A DNA stretch of 64,000 bases, taken from NCBI RefSeq assembly GCF_964204645.1, contig NC_134027.1:13008485-13072484 (forward strand), written 5' to 3'. Shown here piece after piece: positions 45,168-56,272 of the stretch; within the stretch, counting starts at the first letter, position 1; each line of letters begins with the position of its first letter. Below the pieces are notes generated by a model. It did not search any database and had not been told where the DNA came from. It saw nothing but the letters and a program-made list of their open reading frames with translations. Both the position numbers and the translations under genes were made by a program. This DNA comes from Tubulanus polymorphus (lineage: Eukaryota > Nemertea > Palaeonemertea > Tubulaniformes > Tubulanidae).

Positions 45168-46300
45168 TTAGCGTTCTTCGATCAAACAGGCGATGCAGTC
45201 TACAGGGGCATCATCAAAACCAAATACACGCATGTCACCCGTCTCCAGTGGGTGTACATGAACTTCCCTGAACGGTTCTGACGACTTCCTGACCGGCAGC
45301 GACCAAACTATTCCAGCGGCGCGTGCCATCTTTACACAGAACGGACATTTGGCTGGAAATCCTGGAATTCCGACCTCCTCCACCCGCGGCTTCTCTTCTT
45401 TGTTCTGTATTTGGCTTAGAACGCCCCCGATTGCGTACGCACTGGCTTCGCAATCTAGGACATAAAGGTCGTCGGTGTTTGGATAGGCCAGGAGTGGCGC
45501 GCTCATTAGTTTGTCTTTTAACGTTTGGAAAGCTGTTGTGTGCTCTTCAGTCTACAGGAAATTTTGATCCTTAGCTGTAAGGTTGTGGAGAAGACTGGCA
45601 ATATTTGCGAAGCCTGGAACGAATCGGCGGTAATACGTGGCGAGTCCAAGAAAATTCCTAACTTCCTTCACGTTAGTCGGTGCGGACCAGTTGTTAATGC
45701 ACTCTACCTTGGATGGATCATGCCTTCTATGGTGTCGCTAAATATCAAAATGTCATCTAAATAGATCAAACAGATCTCCCACTGCAGTCCCGCTAATACC
45801 ATCTCCATTAAGCGTTCAAACGTGCCACGTGCCGGGGACCCGGACATCCCGAACGGAAGTACCGTGAATTGCCACAGACCACTCTCTGTGGTGAAGGCCA
45901 ACTTTTGTTTTGCGTCGTCGCTTAGGGCCACTTGCCGATAACCAGAGTTTAAATCGAGTGTGCTGAACCACGTCGCTCCCCTGAGAGACTCCAAAGATCT
46001 GTTAATGTTCGGTATGGCAATGCTCTCGATCGTCGTTACTTCATTCAAACGTCTATAGTCGACGCAAAACCGAGTGCTGCCGTCTTTCTTTGTAACGAGA
46101 ACTATTAAAGATGACCAGGGAGATCGCGATCGCTCGATCAAACCTCTTCGCTCCATATCGGCCACCAGCGTCTCTGTTTCTTTCCACTTGCCGAGAGGAG
46201 GTAATCGCGGTGGCTGGCGGACAAAGGCATGAGTTCCGGTATCGACTTCATGTCGTACTAGGTCCGTTCTCCCCAGGTCTTCGTCGTTCATTGTTTGAAA
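45168..46300 (-). pseudogene. Gypsy pol fragment (reverse transcriptase, RNase H start)
   Basis: On the minus strand: DLGRTDLVRHEVDTG, PWSSLIVLVTKKDGSTRFCVDYRR, FSTLDLNSGYRQV, FTVLPFGMSGSP and the catalytic [12 protein letters not shown]. Then, across an in-frame deletion of roughly 40 residues, [21 protein letters not shown] and the RNase H start LDCEASAYAIGGVLSQ. A stop follows NFL near 45557, and the part after 45390 is no longer recognisable. This is the Ty3/Gypsy Pol core. Confidence 0.85.
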
Positions 46301-46855
46301 AATATCGGCCCGTATCCAACTTGTCTTTTCCGTCGAAAGTACTCGAAAGAGTAGTAGCAGACCAGCTAACACTCCATTTGTCAAGCAATAACTTAGCAGA
46401 CAAATTTCAATCTGCTTATAAACAACGCCACAGTGTAGAAACAGCTTCGGTTAAAGTGCATAATGACTTACTTCGTTCATTAGATTCAAAGCAGTGTGTG
46501 TTACTTGTTTTGTTGGATTTGCGCGCTGCTTTCGACACTGTGGATCACACTAGACTCGTAGAACGTCTTAATTTACTAGGAATTCAAGGCACAGTTCTTG
46601 ATTGGCTCAGGTCATATCTTAGCAATAGGACTCAAAGTGTATGTATAAAGGGTAACTTTTCTGAGCAATTGGAAATCAAATTTGGTGTACCTCAGGGTTC
46701 TGTTTTGAGCCCTTTGCTTTTTGCAGCGTACATTACTCCTCTTGGTAACATCAGTCAACAGTATGATCTTGATTATCATCTCTATGCTGATGATAATCAA
46801 CTTTACATTGCGTTTAGTGTACCTGATTTGTTCCCATCATGTCAAATTATGTCTG
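46300..46855 (+). mobile_element. CR1/L2-like LINE reverse-transcriptase fragment
   Basis: The plus-strand frame encodes KYRPVSNLSFPSKVLERVV, LLDLRAAFDTVDH, FGVPQGSVLSPLLF and YHLYADDNQLY, the ordered non-LTR RT motifs including the YADD active site. Both ends are cut: it begins within the fingers domain and loses homology after DLFPS near 46840. It sits inside the Gypsy element in opposite orientation, between the gag and pol remnants. Confidence 0.85.
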
Positions 46856-47106
46856 AAAGAGCTCATCGGCTTTTGCGTCGAGTTTCGTGTTAGTAGCGCT
46901 TAATGCTTCTGCTAATTTCGATATCTGGTTGCTCATCAGTTTTAAAGTCAAGTCGTATTGAGGCTCGACCGATATCGCTCGGGCCGCAACCGTTTTCCTC
47001 CCAGTAACACGAGGGCTGCCGTAATGGCTTCAGGCAGCGATCTCGGGCTCGCCTGAAATAAACGCATCCTCATCTCTCCGTCTTGTTACGCATCCATGAA
47101 GTGCGC

Positions 47107-47670
47107 TCAAGCAAGCGCATCCCTTGTGTTCTTATCAGTATCCGGGTACGCGAGAGCTACCAGTCGCTTAATTTTGTGACCCATCTCCTGTAGACTCTCT
47201 CCGGACTTCCTTTTTCGGGCTCGAAGTTTGGCGGTGTACAGAGAGAGTTCTTTCAGAACCTGTTGTGCATCGCCCTTGAGGCTGACTGCGAGATATGTGG
47301 CCTTCTCGTCCTCGTCCCAGCAGTTGAGTGTCGCGACAGAATCGAAATGCGCCTCAAACTCGTTCCAACTCGTTCTGCCGTCATAACGGTCGGGCATGGT
47401 CGCCGGTCTGGAAGGTTTATATCGTCGAGCGTTTCTCGGTAGTCGGAATTATATATGGGGTCCATCACCCCTGTCGTCCGCGTCATCATCTTCCTCCACG
47501 GTCGTTTCCATGACTTCCTCGTCCGAGGACGATTGGGACTGGTCGTCGCGGTCCAGACCATCCCCACCCTCCGGGGTTTTCGATACGAACTCTACCTCGC
47601 CTCCAACAGTCATAATCTCCGATTGGTCAGTCATCTCAATCTACATACGAATAACGGTTAACCTATTACG
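47107..47670 (-). pseudogene. Gypsy gag fragment
   Basis: The first part (47634-47449) is an acidic N-terminus (SSSDEEVMETTVEEDDD). The second (47397-47107) has YDGRTSWNEFEAHFDSVA, KATYLAVSLKGDAQQVL and RKSGESLQEMGHKIKRL, typical of Gypsy capsid domains. The two parts are separated by stops/frameshifts near 47450, and the nucleocapsid and protease regions are missing. Confidence 0.75.
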
Positions 47671-47832
47671 AGGTTTAGTACTATGGAGGGATGGATAATA
47701 ATAATAATAATATATATAAATATATAGCAATGAAGATAAGCAAAATGCATTAAATTTGTTTTCAGCAGAGGTCAGCGGAGTCACAGTCCTAGCATCCGGA
47801 TTCAGGATTCATCACTTGCGTTAAATTTTCTG

Positions 47833-48270
47833 CACCGGTAGGCCTCCCGTACGCCTGGCGTCACGGGACGACGCTCAATAACAACATGACTTGGAGGCTC
47901 CGACCTCGCTCGGTCCCGGACCGAGTCCTCGTGTCTACGCGAGTTTCTCCGTCAGTGGGTCCGTCCAGGTCCGCCCGTCCTTCTCTTGAAAGCGAGTAAT
48001 ACGGCTGGGCGAAGTTCCTCTCCTCTTATCGTCTTATTCTTGGTAGCGTGTTGCACCATCCGGAATTCATACGATCCGCAAGCTGACCTCCTAGAGCGGG
48101 CAGGAACTCCGCTGACCTCAATGATAGAACTACAGTCATTTGAACTGAGTATCAATGATAATTTTCGGGCTCGAGAATGAACATTTAGGCTATACAAATA
48201 AACTGGCATTTGCTGTCTGGAACGAACATGTTACCCAAAACCCGGCGGTCCGGGAAATAACGACCGGAAG
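47833..48270. repeat. ~440-bp direct repeat R, copy 1
   Basis: TGCACCGGT..GGCCTCCCGTACGCC through CCGGGAAATAACGACCGGAA recurs at 53105-53545 in the same orientation, about 95% identical by eye. It lies between the Gypsy gag start and its upstream LTR, so it is probably the leader or LTR-proximal part of that family. Confidence 0.9.
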
Positions 48271-48599
48271 TGTTTCCCGGGGACGACGATATAACATATA
48301 ATCAAACTTGGGTCCAGAACGTACGCCAATCTGTTGTCGGGATGAATATATTTACAATACCGATTGTCCGGTGACATGCCCGCACAGACAATCGGTTTCC
48401 CGAGGACGACGATTTTTACATATATACAATTAGACTTAGTGTCCAGAACATACAAACGTCTGTTTTTTAAATCTTGGATCCTGTCTAGAGCGGTTAGTAT
48501 ATGCTAGCACTGCAGAGCGACTTTCCAAGTTCCGCGGACGAGCACAAGGGCTTTCTCCCCGAACTCACGCGCTGCGACCTAAATAGCCCGTGGTTGTCC

Positions 48600-49740
48600 G
48601 GGACCCTCTCTTATTGGCTGGAACACACAGGAATGGGAAGGTCATTTTTGCAGGCGTTGAGACGGCAACACTAGGTCACACGGGCACCAGCTACAAGTAT
48701 TCCCCTTCTGTATTCAAATAATGCGGGATTTCGTAATGCCGTCACTAAACAGTGGAACGATGTTCAGTGACCTAGTGCGGCCACCTCAATGCCTGTAAAG
48801 TTTTTCCTATACGCTCACGCTTCGTCAACTACCTTTTCTTTTATATTACTAAAGACGTTTCACAAATTGATAGCGTCGGATGGATTAATGCGATATATAA
48901 CTGTCATATCACTAGCAAGTGTCATATTAAATAAAATTTTTAATTTTACATTGAAAAACAAAGTTTGTTCAGTATTTTGTGAGGTCGCCGTGTGTAGAGC
49001 CAGCGGCCATTATCTTTTTAAACATATCAGGTCAGTAGGCCTACCAAGATGTTTTTTCTCGGACGTATTGCAGAATAACGAGTGAAAACACAAATACACT
49101 ATCAAAAACCCCAGCAACTGTATCCCAAGCCCATAGGCCAGTGCATGTGGTAGGAGCCCCAAAAATCAACACTACCTATACCGAAACTGGTTCAACAGAT
49201 ATAAATGTATTGTTCTTGCCTGCTGACGGTGGTACTCTTTCTTATTCATTTGCAATTAAAACTGTCTGACCATTGCATCTAGGCAAACCTGCGGTTCGCA
49301 AAATAACGAACATTTACAAGAGGTAGGTAGTAAGTAGTAGGCCTGTTAGTGACACTGTCACTGACAGTGTTGGATTGGCACATTGTTTGTCATCTCATTA
49401 TTGTCATTGACTGATTACTGATGATAACGTGAACTCACAGTTTAATACATGGTGCGCATGGATCCCATTATTATTGCATTCTCGTATCGTATGACTACTG
49501 ACAAGATGAATGGAATGATGTCTCAGTTTCCAGACCCTGTCATTTCAGGTTTCAAGACCAAAAAATGATTTGAATTGATTGTGACTGACTGAAGAAAGCG
49601 GGTTATATGCTGGTGTACCGGAACCATTGAGGGTTATAAGCCGGTGTAAATCGACACAGATTTAAAATGGCGTCTCCACAAGAGAGCGCCACAAAACGAT
49701 AGCTTCACCAACGTACGACATTAGGAGCGCTCCGTCCTGA
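48600..49740. other. Intergenic DNA
   Basis: No supported gene or repeat beyond short frames. It is flanked by Gypsy LTR remains on the left and the Harbinger terminus on the right. Confidence 0.4.
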
Positions 49741-49913
49741 GGGCCCGGTCTCACAAAAAGGATTAAATTCGTTAAATCGATTTAAATCCTTAAATCGATT
49801 TATTCAAACCAGTTTCACAAAAAAGATTAAATCTTAAATCGATTTAAAAATGAGTTAAATTTAACCCATCGCCGGAGGAGGATTAACTATCCTTAAATGA
49901 TTTAAGAAAGAAT

Positions 49914-51201
49914 ATGGCGTTTTTTAATTTAATGAATTTTCGATTACAAAGAGCCCCGAGACAGTTTCGTAGGCTACCGGATCACCTTGACTTGTTCAAT
50001 GATGATGAACTAATTCAACGCTATCGCTTTCGTCGTGAATCAATTGAAAGGATTTGCCACTAGTCGCGCCGGCAATAAAAAAACCCGACTGCGAAAGATC
50101 TCAGCCTTGTCGGTTGAATGCCAGGTGCTTATAACCCTGAGATATCTCGCGTCCGGCGCTTTTATGAACACTGTTGGAGATACATTGGGTGTTTCAAAAT
50201 CGTCAGTATCACGGGCAGTCGATTCTGTGTGTAGGACACTCGTTGAGATGAAAGATCAGTTTAAAAAATGGCCAATAACTCATGCCGAAAAACAGACAAT
50301 TATGCAGGGATTTTATGAAACATCACAATTTCCGTTGTGTATTGGTTTGATTGATGGAACCCATGTAAGAATCTTAAGGCCAAGCCAAAATGAACCAGCT
50401 TACATAAATCGGAAACGTTATCCGAGTATCAATGTGCAAGCGGTGTGTGACCCCACGGGTATGTGCCTATAAAATTATATGATGAATAAACACATATTTT
50501 GTTCCCTTACGGAGTCAAGTAAAAAACTAATCTTTTGTTTTCCTCTAGGTAAATTTACTAATGTCGTTGCTCGTTTTGGCCCGGTTCTGTGCATGATAGG
50601 CATATTTTCAAAACCTCGTTATTAGGCAGGTAAGTATTGCGGATCGATTCACATCAATCAATGAATAGCAATTTTGTTTTCATCGTTGCGATATGCGATA
50701 TGTTTTCAGACATTTAAATCAGAACCATCAGCTGGAAGATGGAATTTTGCTGGGAGACAGCGGCTATGCGCTCAAACCATATCTACTAACCCCATTCCTT
50801 CAACCTGTCGGTGCTTCTCAAAAGAGGTATAGGCCTAATTACCGAATTTATTTCTTTTTAAGTTTCCATCCGTAGATTTTCTACCCAAGTCCTGCCATGT
50901 ACAATATATTTGAAAGTACAACACTGCCCATAAACGCACCAGGTCTGGCATCGAAAGGACTTTCGGTAGGCTGAAACGTCGTTTCGGAATATTGCATGGC
51001 GAGATCCGATTAGAGCCAGCGAAAGCATGCCGGGTTATCGTTGCGTGTTGTGTTCTGCATAACTTAGCCATCATGTTTAATGAAACGGACTTGGGGACTG
51101 AGGAAGATGATGACGTAGAGCAGCTAATACAAAATCAAAATGTACCACAAGATGGAAAGTTGACGAGACAACATTTTGTAAATTCGTATTTTGCGCAGTA
51201 A
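49914..51201 (+). pseudogene. Harbinger (HARBI1-like) transposase, spliced, frameshifted
   Basis: It begins MAFFNLMNFRLQRAPRQF and continues HLDLFNDDELIQRYRFRRESIERIC. A single-base frameshift near 50058 precedes ALSVECQVLITLRYLASGAF and VGDTLGVSKSSVSRAVD. The DDE motifs are LIDGTHVRI (Asp), LLGDSGYAL (Asp) and GIERTFGRLKRRFG (Glu). GT-AG introns are suggested at 50458-50548, 50632-50708 (donor GCAG|GTAAGT) and about 50827-50878. A second frameshift affects the WPGSVHD region near 50567. The last exon is open to the TAA at 51199-51201. Introns and motif order fit the family; the two frameshifts indicate an inactive copy. Confidence 0.8.
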
Positions 51202-51303
51202 ACCTTTCTTTTAGTATATACATGTGATTGATAAAAATAAACAACAATGGTTCAATTAAAGTTTAACAACATTTTAACAAAAAAGGAAGTGCAATGTTTT
51301 TTT

Positions 51304-52741
51304 TCACTCTTCACCGGCTATGTTTAGTGATGGCGCAATAATCCCGTGCTGTTTCGATAAAGCATAAACTTCGATGGCGAGTTTATCTGCTTCCAACGCC
51401 ATTATTCTCGCCTGCAAATCACTGTTCTTTTCCATTTGTTCAATTTCCAAATGCAATTTCTCATTTAATAGGGTTAGGTTAGTATATTGCAACTCCAGTA
51501 CATCAGATTGTCGTATCTTTTTCGCTGCTGGTTTTGGTGGTGGAATTATTGGAGATGGTGGGCGTTCTGTAGATTGTACGCCTATTGGCTGTGGTGGAAT
51601 TGGTGCATCTTGCAATTCAAACAGTTCATCTGAAAAAAATGAAATGAAAATAACTTATCAATCAGTTTTGTTTTTATGTCAATACATTTCGTTGATGTGG
51701 GCCTACATTGTAAACCATCAAGACTTATAATCTCCGGTCAAAAGAAAATCCAGCTTTCCTTCAAAAAAGCTACGTTTATTGATTTATGTATATTATTTAA
51801 TGTAAAGTCGCGAAACAATAAGCGTATTCCACAGTGCACTAGCGCCGTGGCTGCACACCAGAGACTGGATTTATATACGACCATTTCGCAAACCTACTTC
51901 AACCGAAAGCCAAAGACCCGGGACTAGTACGATGAATATTTTTAACTAAAAGGTATGTGATGTATCGGATCGGTTTTATCTCGTGACTTTTAGGCGAGAG
52001 AATTTGATACGTAATTTACAACAAAGTCAAGGCCCGTCTCTACGTGCAGCGATACAACTGCGCCATGCGTCGCCTATCTATATTAATTTAATTAGGTCAA
52101 TTTCTGGCATTATCCATTACGAGGCGGGGCTAACCTGCCAATCATTGAGTACGTCATGGAAACAATAACAACTTTGACAGACGTACCCTCTCACTGACTT
52201 CATAATAATTCAGAATAATATGATAAATTCAATACATGCACCCCATACGTGGTAAAAGTGTAGTGTGCTACCATATAGAGCTTAGCCTTGTATCTATCTA
52301 TCTGACTTACCAACATCGGTAAACGACGCTGTTTCTAGAGTTTCGGTTTCGGGAATCCCATGAAAGCTAGGGACAGGGTTGGATTCATTCATTTCCAATA
52401 GTAGCCTGGTTTGTTCCGTCATTTCCTGAACAGGCGGCCCACCTCCAGTCTTGACTAGGCTCCTCTTCTCAGCAAACAGATGTTTTTTCGCTGATGCCCG
52501 ATCGTTTTTAAACTTCATTTTAATCTCCGTACCGAACCTCGCTCGTAGCTACGCCCAAAGAGCTGACTTTTTCTGCGATCTCGTCCCAGACGCGTTGCTT
52601 TCTTGCATTCGTTACCTTTGGGTTAAATTTCGCGAACAAAACATGTTCATTTTCGCGAACTAACTGCGTGATCATCAATGAATCACTTGATGAAAAGTTC
52701 TTCTTGCGCGAGCTTTTCTTCTCGACGGCTTGAGATTCCAT
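51304..52741 (-). pseudogene. Harbinger Myb/SANT-like DNA-binding partner
   Basis: Exon 1 (52741 to about 52310) begins MESQAVEKKSSRKKNFSSSD, with a Myb/SANT-like domain (FNPKVTNARKQRVWDEIAEKV) and, after a one-base frameshift near 52530, MKFKNDRASAKKHLF. It ends at a GTAAGT donor. Exon 2 starts after a long polypyrimidine tract and CAG (about 51631) with DELFELQDAPIPPQP and ends in a coiled coil (LTLLNEKLHLEIEQMEKN) at 51307. This is the second protein that Harbinger elements need for nuclear import and terminus binding. It is transcribed towards the transposase gene. Confidence 0.75.
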
Positions 52742-53104
52742 TTTTATTAACTTTGAAAAATAGTGCGCGGTGACGTCACATAATCGTTTTAAGACACTCT
52801 TAAATCGATTTTGTTAATTTTTTTGGATTAAGCCTTTAGTGAAACTCGTTTTATAAATCGAGTTAACTAAATCGTATTAACGGGTCTAAATCGATTTAAG
52901 AATTTAAATCGATTTTAGATTTAAACTTTTTTGTGAAACCGGGCCCAGGTTTCGGGAATCTCCAAGATATCGTGGATATCCTCGGTATCATAAGTATCGC
53001 AGGTAGTGTAACGGATTTCCCAGACACGGTAACCATTTGAAACCCCGGTCAAAATCGCTAAATAAATATTCATCGGAACCGACAACTCCTGCAGCTGTGT
53101 ATGC

Positions 53105-53545
53105 ACCGGTTGGCCTCCCGTACGCCCGGCGTCACGGGACGACGCTCAATAACAACATGTCTTGGAGGCTCCGACCTCCCCTCGGTCCCGGACCGAGTCC
53201 TCGTGTCTACGCGGGTTTCTCCGTCAGTGGGTCCGTCCGGGTCCGCTCGTCCTTCTCTTGAAGGCGAGTAATACGGCTGGGCGAAGTTCCTCTCCTCTTA
53301 TCGTCTTATTCTTGGTAGCGTGTTGAACCCCCCACCGTCCGGAATTCATACGATGCGCAAGCTGACCTCCTAGAGCGGGCAAGACCTCCGCTGACCTCAC
53401 TCAATGATAAAACTACAGTCGTTTGAACTTAGTATTAATGATTATTTTCAGGCTCGATTTTAAACATATATACAAATAAACTGGCATTTGCTGTCAGGAA
53501 CGAACATGTTACACAAAACCCGGCGGTCCGGGAAATAACGACCGG
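53105..53545. repeat. ~440-bp direct repeat R, copy 2
   Basis: This copy matches 47833-48270 end to end. Its right edge abuts the truncated terminal foldback of copy B, suggesting the Gypsy-related sequence removed the outermost arm of that element. Confidence 0.9.
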
Positions 53546-53549
53546 AACA

Positions 53550-53697
53550 GTTCGTAAAAAATAAAAATGAAAATAAAAACAAAAATAAAAACAGCTCGTA
53601 AAAATTAAAAATGAATTCTCGCACGCTCGAATTTATTTTTATTTTTTACTCACTCGCCCCTTCAACCTTTGGTATGAAACAACATATTCCCAATTAC
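53550..53697. repeat. Copy B: half of the terminal foldback
   Basis: The inner AT-rich inverted repeat (CTCGTAAAAATTAAAAATG ... ATTTTTTACTCACTCG) and the inward arm 53665-53697 (ACCTTTGGTATGAAACAAC... ) are present. The outer arm found in copies D and E is missing. Confidence 0.75.
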
Positions 53698-53795
53698 TCC
53701 TAATAATATTCATATATATGAATAACATATAAATGAATAACATTTATAAATGAATAACTTCTAAAATCAATTTTAATAAAAAATTTGTTATTAGA

Positions 53796-54128
53796 ATGGA
53801 GAACAACAAATCATTTCTAGATAGAATTAAAGATATCACAAATGCTAAATCTGTAGATTATAAATTTAAGAAGTTAAATGAACTAAAAATTCATAAGAAA
53901 TATTTAATTACAAACATTGATACAGTTACTAACAAATATGGAGATAAATTAGTTATTCACTTAGAATATGAAGGATTGAAAGGAAATAAATATAAATTCG
54001 GAACATATTTACCAGATAGATTTCACAGATTATCAAGTGAAGATCTAGAAGAATTATGTTCTGGTGATTTCTATTTCATATATAAAGGTAAGAATGAAAA
54101 AGGGCACCATGATATAGATTTCGAATAA
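53796..54128 (+). CDS. Copy B: possible OB-fold ssDNA-binding protein, 110 aa
   Basis: An intact frame: MENNKSFLDRIKDITNAKS, then KKYLITNIDTVTNKYGDKLVIH, FGTYLPDRFHRL and FYFIYKGKNEKGHHDIDFE. The pattern K-Y-x-I..(x)..T-K-Y-G-x-x-(hydrophobic beta) followed by a (V/T)-(F/Y)-L-P-x-R-(F/Y) strand is what I associate with small OB-fold-like proteins found beside Polinton-type genes in invertebrates. An ssDNA-binding role in replication is inference. A diverged, broken paralogue lies at 17800-19900 (-). It is the first gene inside the terminal foldback. Confidence 0.5.
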   Translation: MENNKSFLDRIKDITNAKSVDYKFKKLNELKIHKKYLITNIDTVTNKYGDKLVIHLEYEGLKGNKYKFGTYLPDRFHRLSSEDLEELCSGDFYFIYKGKNEKGHHDIDFE

Positions 54129-54142
54129 AATATGTAAAATAA

Positions 54143-54907
54143 ATGCAAGATAAATTAAAAGAATATAGAATATTTGTTGATTCTAGAAGACTTACAAATT
54201 ATAAATTTCATAATTTACTAGTACAATTAGATAGGGAATTTAAGAATTGTGTAGATTTAAAATTAGTAAATGTAAGTTTATGTAATTCTTTTCATGATAT
54301 ATCGAATAAAACTATTGAACATAGAGCCTTTTTAATTTTTGATAAAAATAAAGATGAATGGTCCTACATTTATTTAAAACCGGGGTTATATAATTTAGAT
54401 ACATTATCGAAAGAAATTAAAAGAAAAGCCTGGCACAAGTTAGGTAGTAATTCCGGGTTTAGTATTAGATTTTTAAAAAGTGAGAGTTCTGATGAAATAA
54501 AGATAAGGTTGACTAATAACAGGTGAAAAACATAAATTTATGGTAAAAAACCTATAGCTAAACTGTTAGGATATTCCACCAGATAGATCTTTTACAAATA
54601 TTGATGCTACAATAAACTTAATACCTTACATACATTTTTATATTTATTGCAATTTAATTGATCCTACAAAAAAATTTGAAGCAACTAAAGATACAACTTG
54701 TAATTCTAGTACAATAAATATTTTACCACTAAAGAATGTTAATGAATTTGGAATGCAAATAAATTATAATTTAACAGAATGTGATTTTAAGCCTTGTATT
54801 CCAAAATTTAATAATTTTAAATTAGAAATCAGAAATCACAATGGTTACTTAATTGATTTGAATAACTTTCCTGTGATATATGAATTAGTTATAAGATGTA
54901 AAGAGTA
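54143..54907 (+). pseudogene. Copy B: penton/minor-capsid-like protein
   Basis: It starts in AAATAAATG. 54143-54526 is open (KEYRIFVDSRRLTN, LVNVSLCNSFHDIS, YIYLKPGLYNLDTLSKEIK). A stop and frameshift near 54526-54575 are followed by the C-terminal half (AKLLG, FYIYCNLIDPTKKF, ending YELVIRCKE). The proline/glycine turn PGLYN after a beta-strand-rich start fits a jelly-roll-like minor capsid protein; this is inference. It supplies the segment lost in copy A. Confidence 0.5.
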
Positions 54908-54922
54908 ATATTTGATATATAA

Positions 54923-55203
54923 ATGAATATAACTGTTGGACCAAGTATATGTTTTGGGTTTGATTTTAAACATGGTAAAGAAATGAGAATTAAACTTAAT
55001 GATGTAATTACTGATATCAAACGTAAATCATTTAATAATGAATCAATGATTAATAAAGAAAATCATAATATAGAAAAAGTAATTGATTTAATCAAAACAT
55101 CTTTAGAATATTATGAATTAAATGAAGATGGAATTATCGGTGATATTAAAAATATATTATCGAAAATATACGATAATCATAAAAGTAGTAATGAAATAAA
55201 TTT
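54923..55203 (+). CDS. Copy B: MNITVGPSI family hypothetical
   Basis: It starts in TATAAATG: MNITVGPSICFGFDFKHGKEM, then a helical Asn/Lys-rich body. After about 93 codons the frame runs into the next gene by deletion (LLVIQWY comes from the membrane-protein gene), giving an artificial fusion that ends at 55225. It matches 10110-10484. Confidence 0.55.
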
Positions 55204-55362
55204 GTTGGTTATTCAATGGTATTAAAAAAAGTATTTAAAATGGGAAGTGTTAATGTTGATAGATTTGATTTAAATGATATTTTGAAATTAACATTAGCAG
55301 TAACTTAATCTAATTTAACAATTGATTATTTGGAAAAACAAAAATATATTCCTCCTATATAA
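55204..55362 (+). pseudogene. Copy B: small membrane protein, 5'-deleted
   Basis: It corresponds to residues ~22-73 of the copy-A gene at 10462 (KKVFKMGSVNVDRFDLND ... KYIPPI). The N-terminal membrane helix and start are deleted; a TAA at about 55307 interrupts it. Confidence 0.6.
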
Positions 55363-55386
55363 ATGCGTAATTGTTTTGCTAAAAAA

Positions 55387-55806
55387 ATGGAATCTGCAAT
55401 TATAACTATTATAGGATCAGCAATTGTTTACGCTTTAGCATTTACTGGTGGTGGTTATTTATTTAAACATATTGATAAAAATAGTCCATTAGGAGAACAA
55501 AGAAGAAATAACTTAGCATTAGAGAAATACAATAAAGCTGCAGAAGAATATAGAGAAAAGAGGCAAAACTATATGGATTACATCAATAAAGAATTATATA
55601 ATCAGAAAATTACACATAGAGATTTTCAATCAGTTGATGATGCAATGAGTTTATAGAACGCAGTTACAAATAAAGAAAAATTACATCAATATAAACCTAA
55701 ATTATCAGATTATTATACACCAAGTAATGAACAAAAGAAATATGAAATAATTTGGATTTTAAGTGGAACAGTTATTGTTATATTTGTAGCATATAAATTT
55801 CTAATT
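55387..55806 (+). pseudogene. Copy B: bitopic membrane/coiled-coil protein
   Basis: The start chosen is ATG 55387, aligned with copy A. Helix AIITIIGSAIVYALAFTGGG, then LALEKYNKAAEEYREKRQNY, an in-frame TAG at 55654-55656, then KPKLSDYYTP and the C-terminal helix (IIWILSGTVIVIFVAYKF). A lost base at the 3' end removes the copy-A stop. Confidence 0.6.
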
Positions 55807-55826
55807 AGTATTTCATTTTTAAATAA

Positions 55827-56255
55827 ATGGATGATAAAGTTGATAATATTGAGATTATTCCTCATGATATAAATAAAACTAAATTAAAATTATATTTGGA
55901 AAAACAAATATTAGAATTTGAAAGTGACTTAAAGATAAAAAAGAAAAAATATTTTAAATCTTAAATTATATATTATTTTATTATTAGTGGTTCAGTTACA
56001 ATAAGTTCTGTAATAACATTTCTAGCAATATTCAGTCCATTAACACCTTTAGCTATATCAATTGGTGTGTTATGATTAAGTTCAAGTGTTTTAACCGGAA
56101 TAAGTTCAAAATTAAATATAAAAAGTAATAAAGAAAAAATAAAATCTAATATAAAAGAAATTATTGAAAAATACACTAGATTATATAATAAGTTGAAATG
56201 GTAATATAACAGTTGAAGAGCAGGATACATTATTGAAAGAATTAATAAATTATTA
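55827..56255 (+). pseudogene. Copy B: hydrophobic-hairpin membrane protein
   Basis: It starts in TTTAAATAAATG and matches the first ~125 residues of 11142-11681 (MDDKVDNIEIIPHDINKT, hydrophobic ISSVITFLAIFSPLTPLAISI). A TAA at about 55962, a TGA at about 56072 and later frameshifts break it. Unlike copy A it is still separate from the next gene. Confidence 0.55.
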
Positions 56256-56272
56256 ATTTTTTTATGATATGA

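Larger units (their letters stand above)
44255..48600 (-). mobile_element. Degenerate Ty3/Gypsy LTR retrotransposon
   Basis: LTR-like sequences at about 44330-44690 and 48290-48590 share CAATCGGTTTCCCGAGGA, TACAATTAGACTTAGTGTCC and TAGAGCGGTTAGTATATGC. Between them lie, in minus-strand order, gag (47670-47107) and pol (46300-45168). The interior is rearranged: a LINE fragment replaces the gag-pol junction, part of RT is deleted, and integrase is absent. LTR boundaries are approximate. Confidence 0.7.
49741..52946 (+). mobile_element. PIF/Harbinger DNA transposon, nearly complete
   Basis: Terminal inverted repeats of about 19 bp: GGGCCCGGTCTCACAAAAA at the left, and the reverse complement of the right end reads GGGCCCGGTTTCACAAAAA. 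Internal to both are clusters of TTAAATCGATTTAA-type palindromes. Two convergent genes are present: the nuclease (+) and the Myb/SANT-like partner (-). The flanks (TGA left, AGG right) show no 3-bp duplication, so the target site is uncertain or eroded. Confidence 0.9.

Noticed and set aside
46111-46300. Start of the 260-codon plus-strand frame before the LINE motifs
   Set aside because: This part is the antisense shadow of the Gypsy reverse transcriptase; only from about 46300 does it encode LINE protein.
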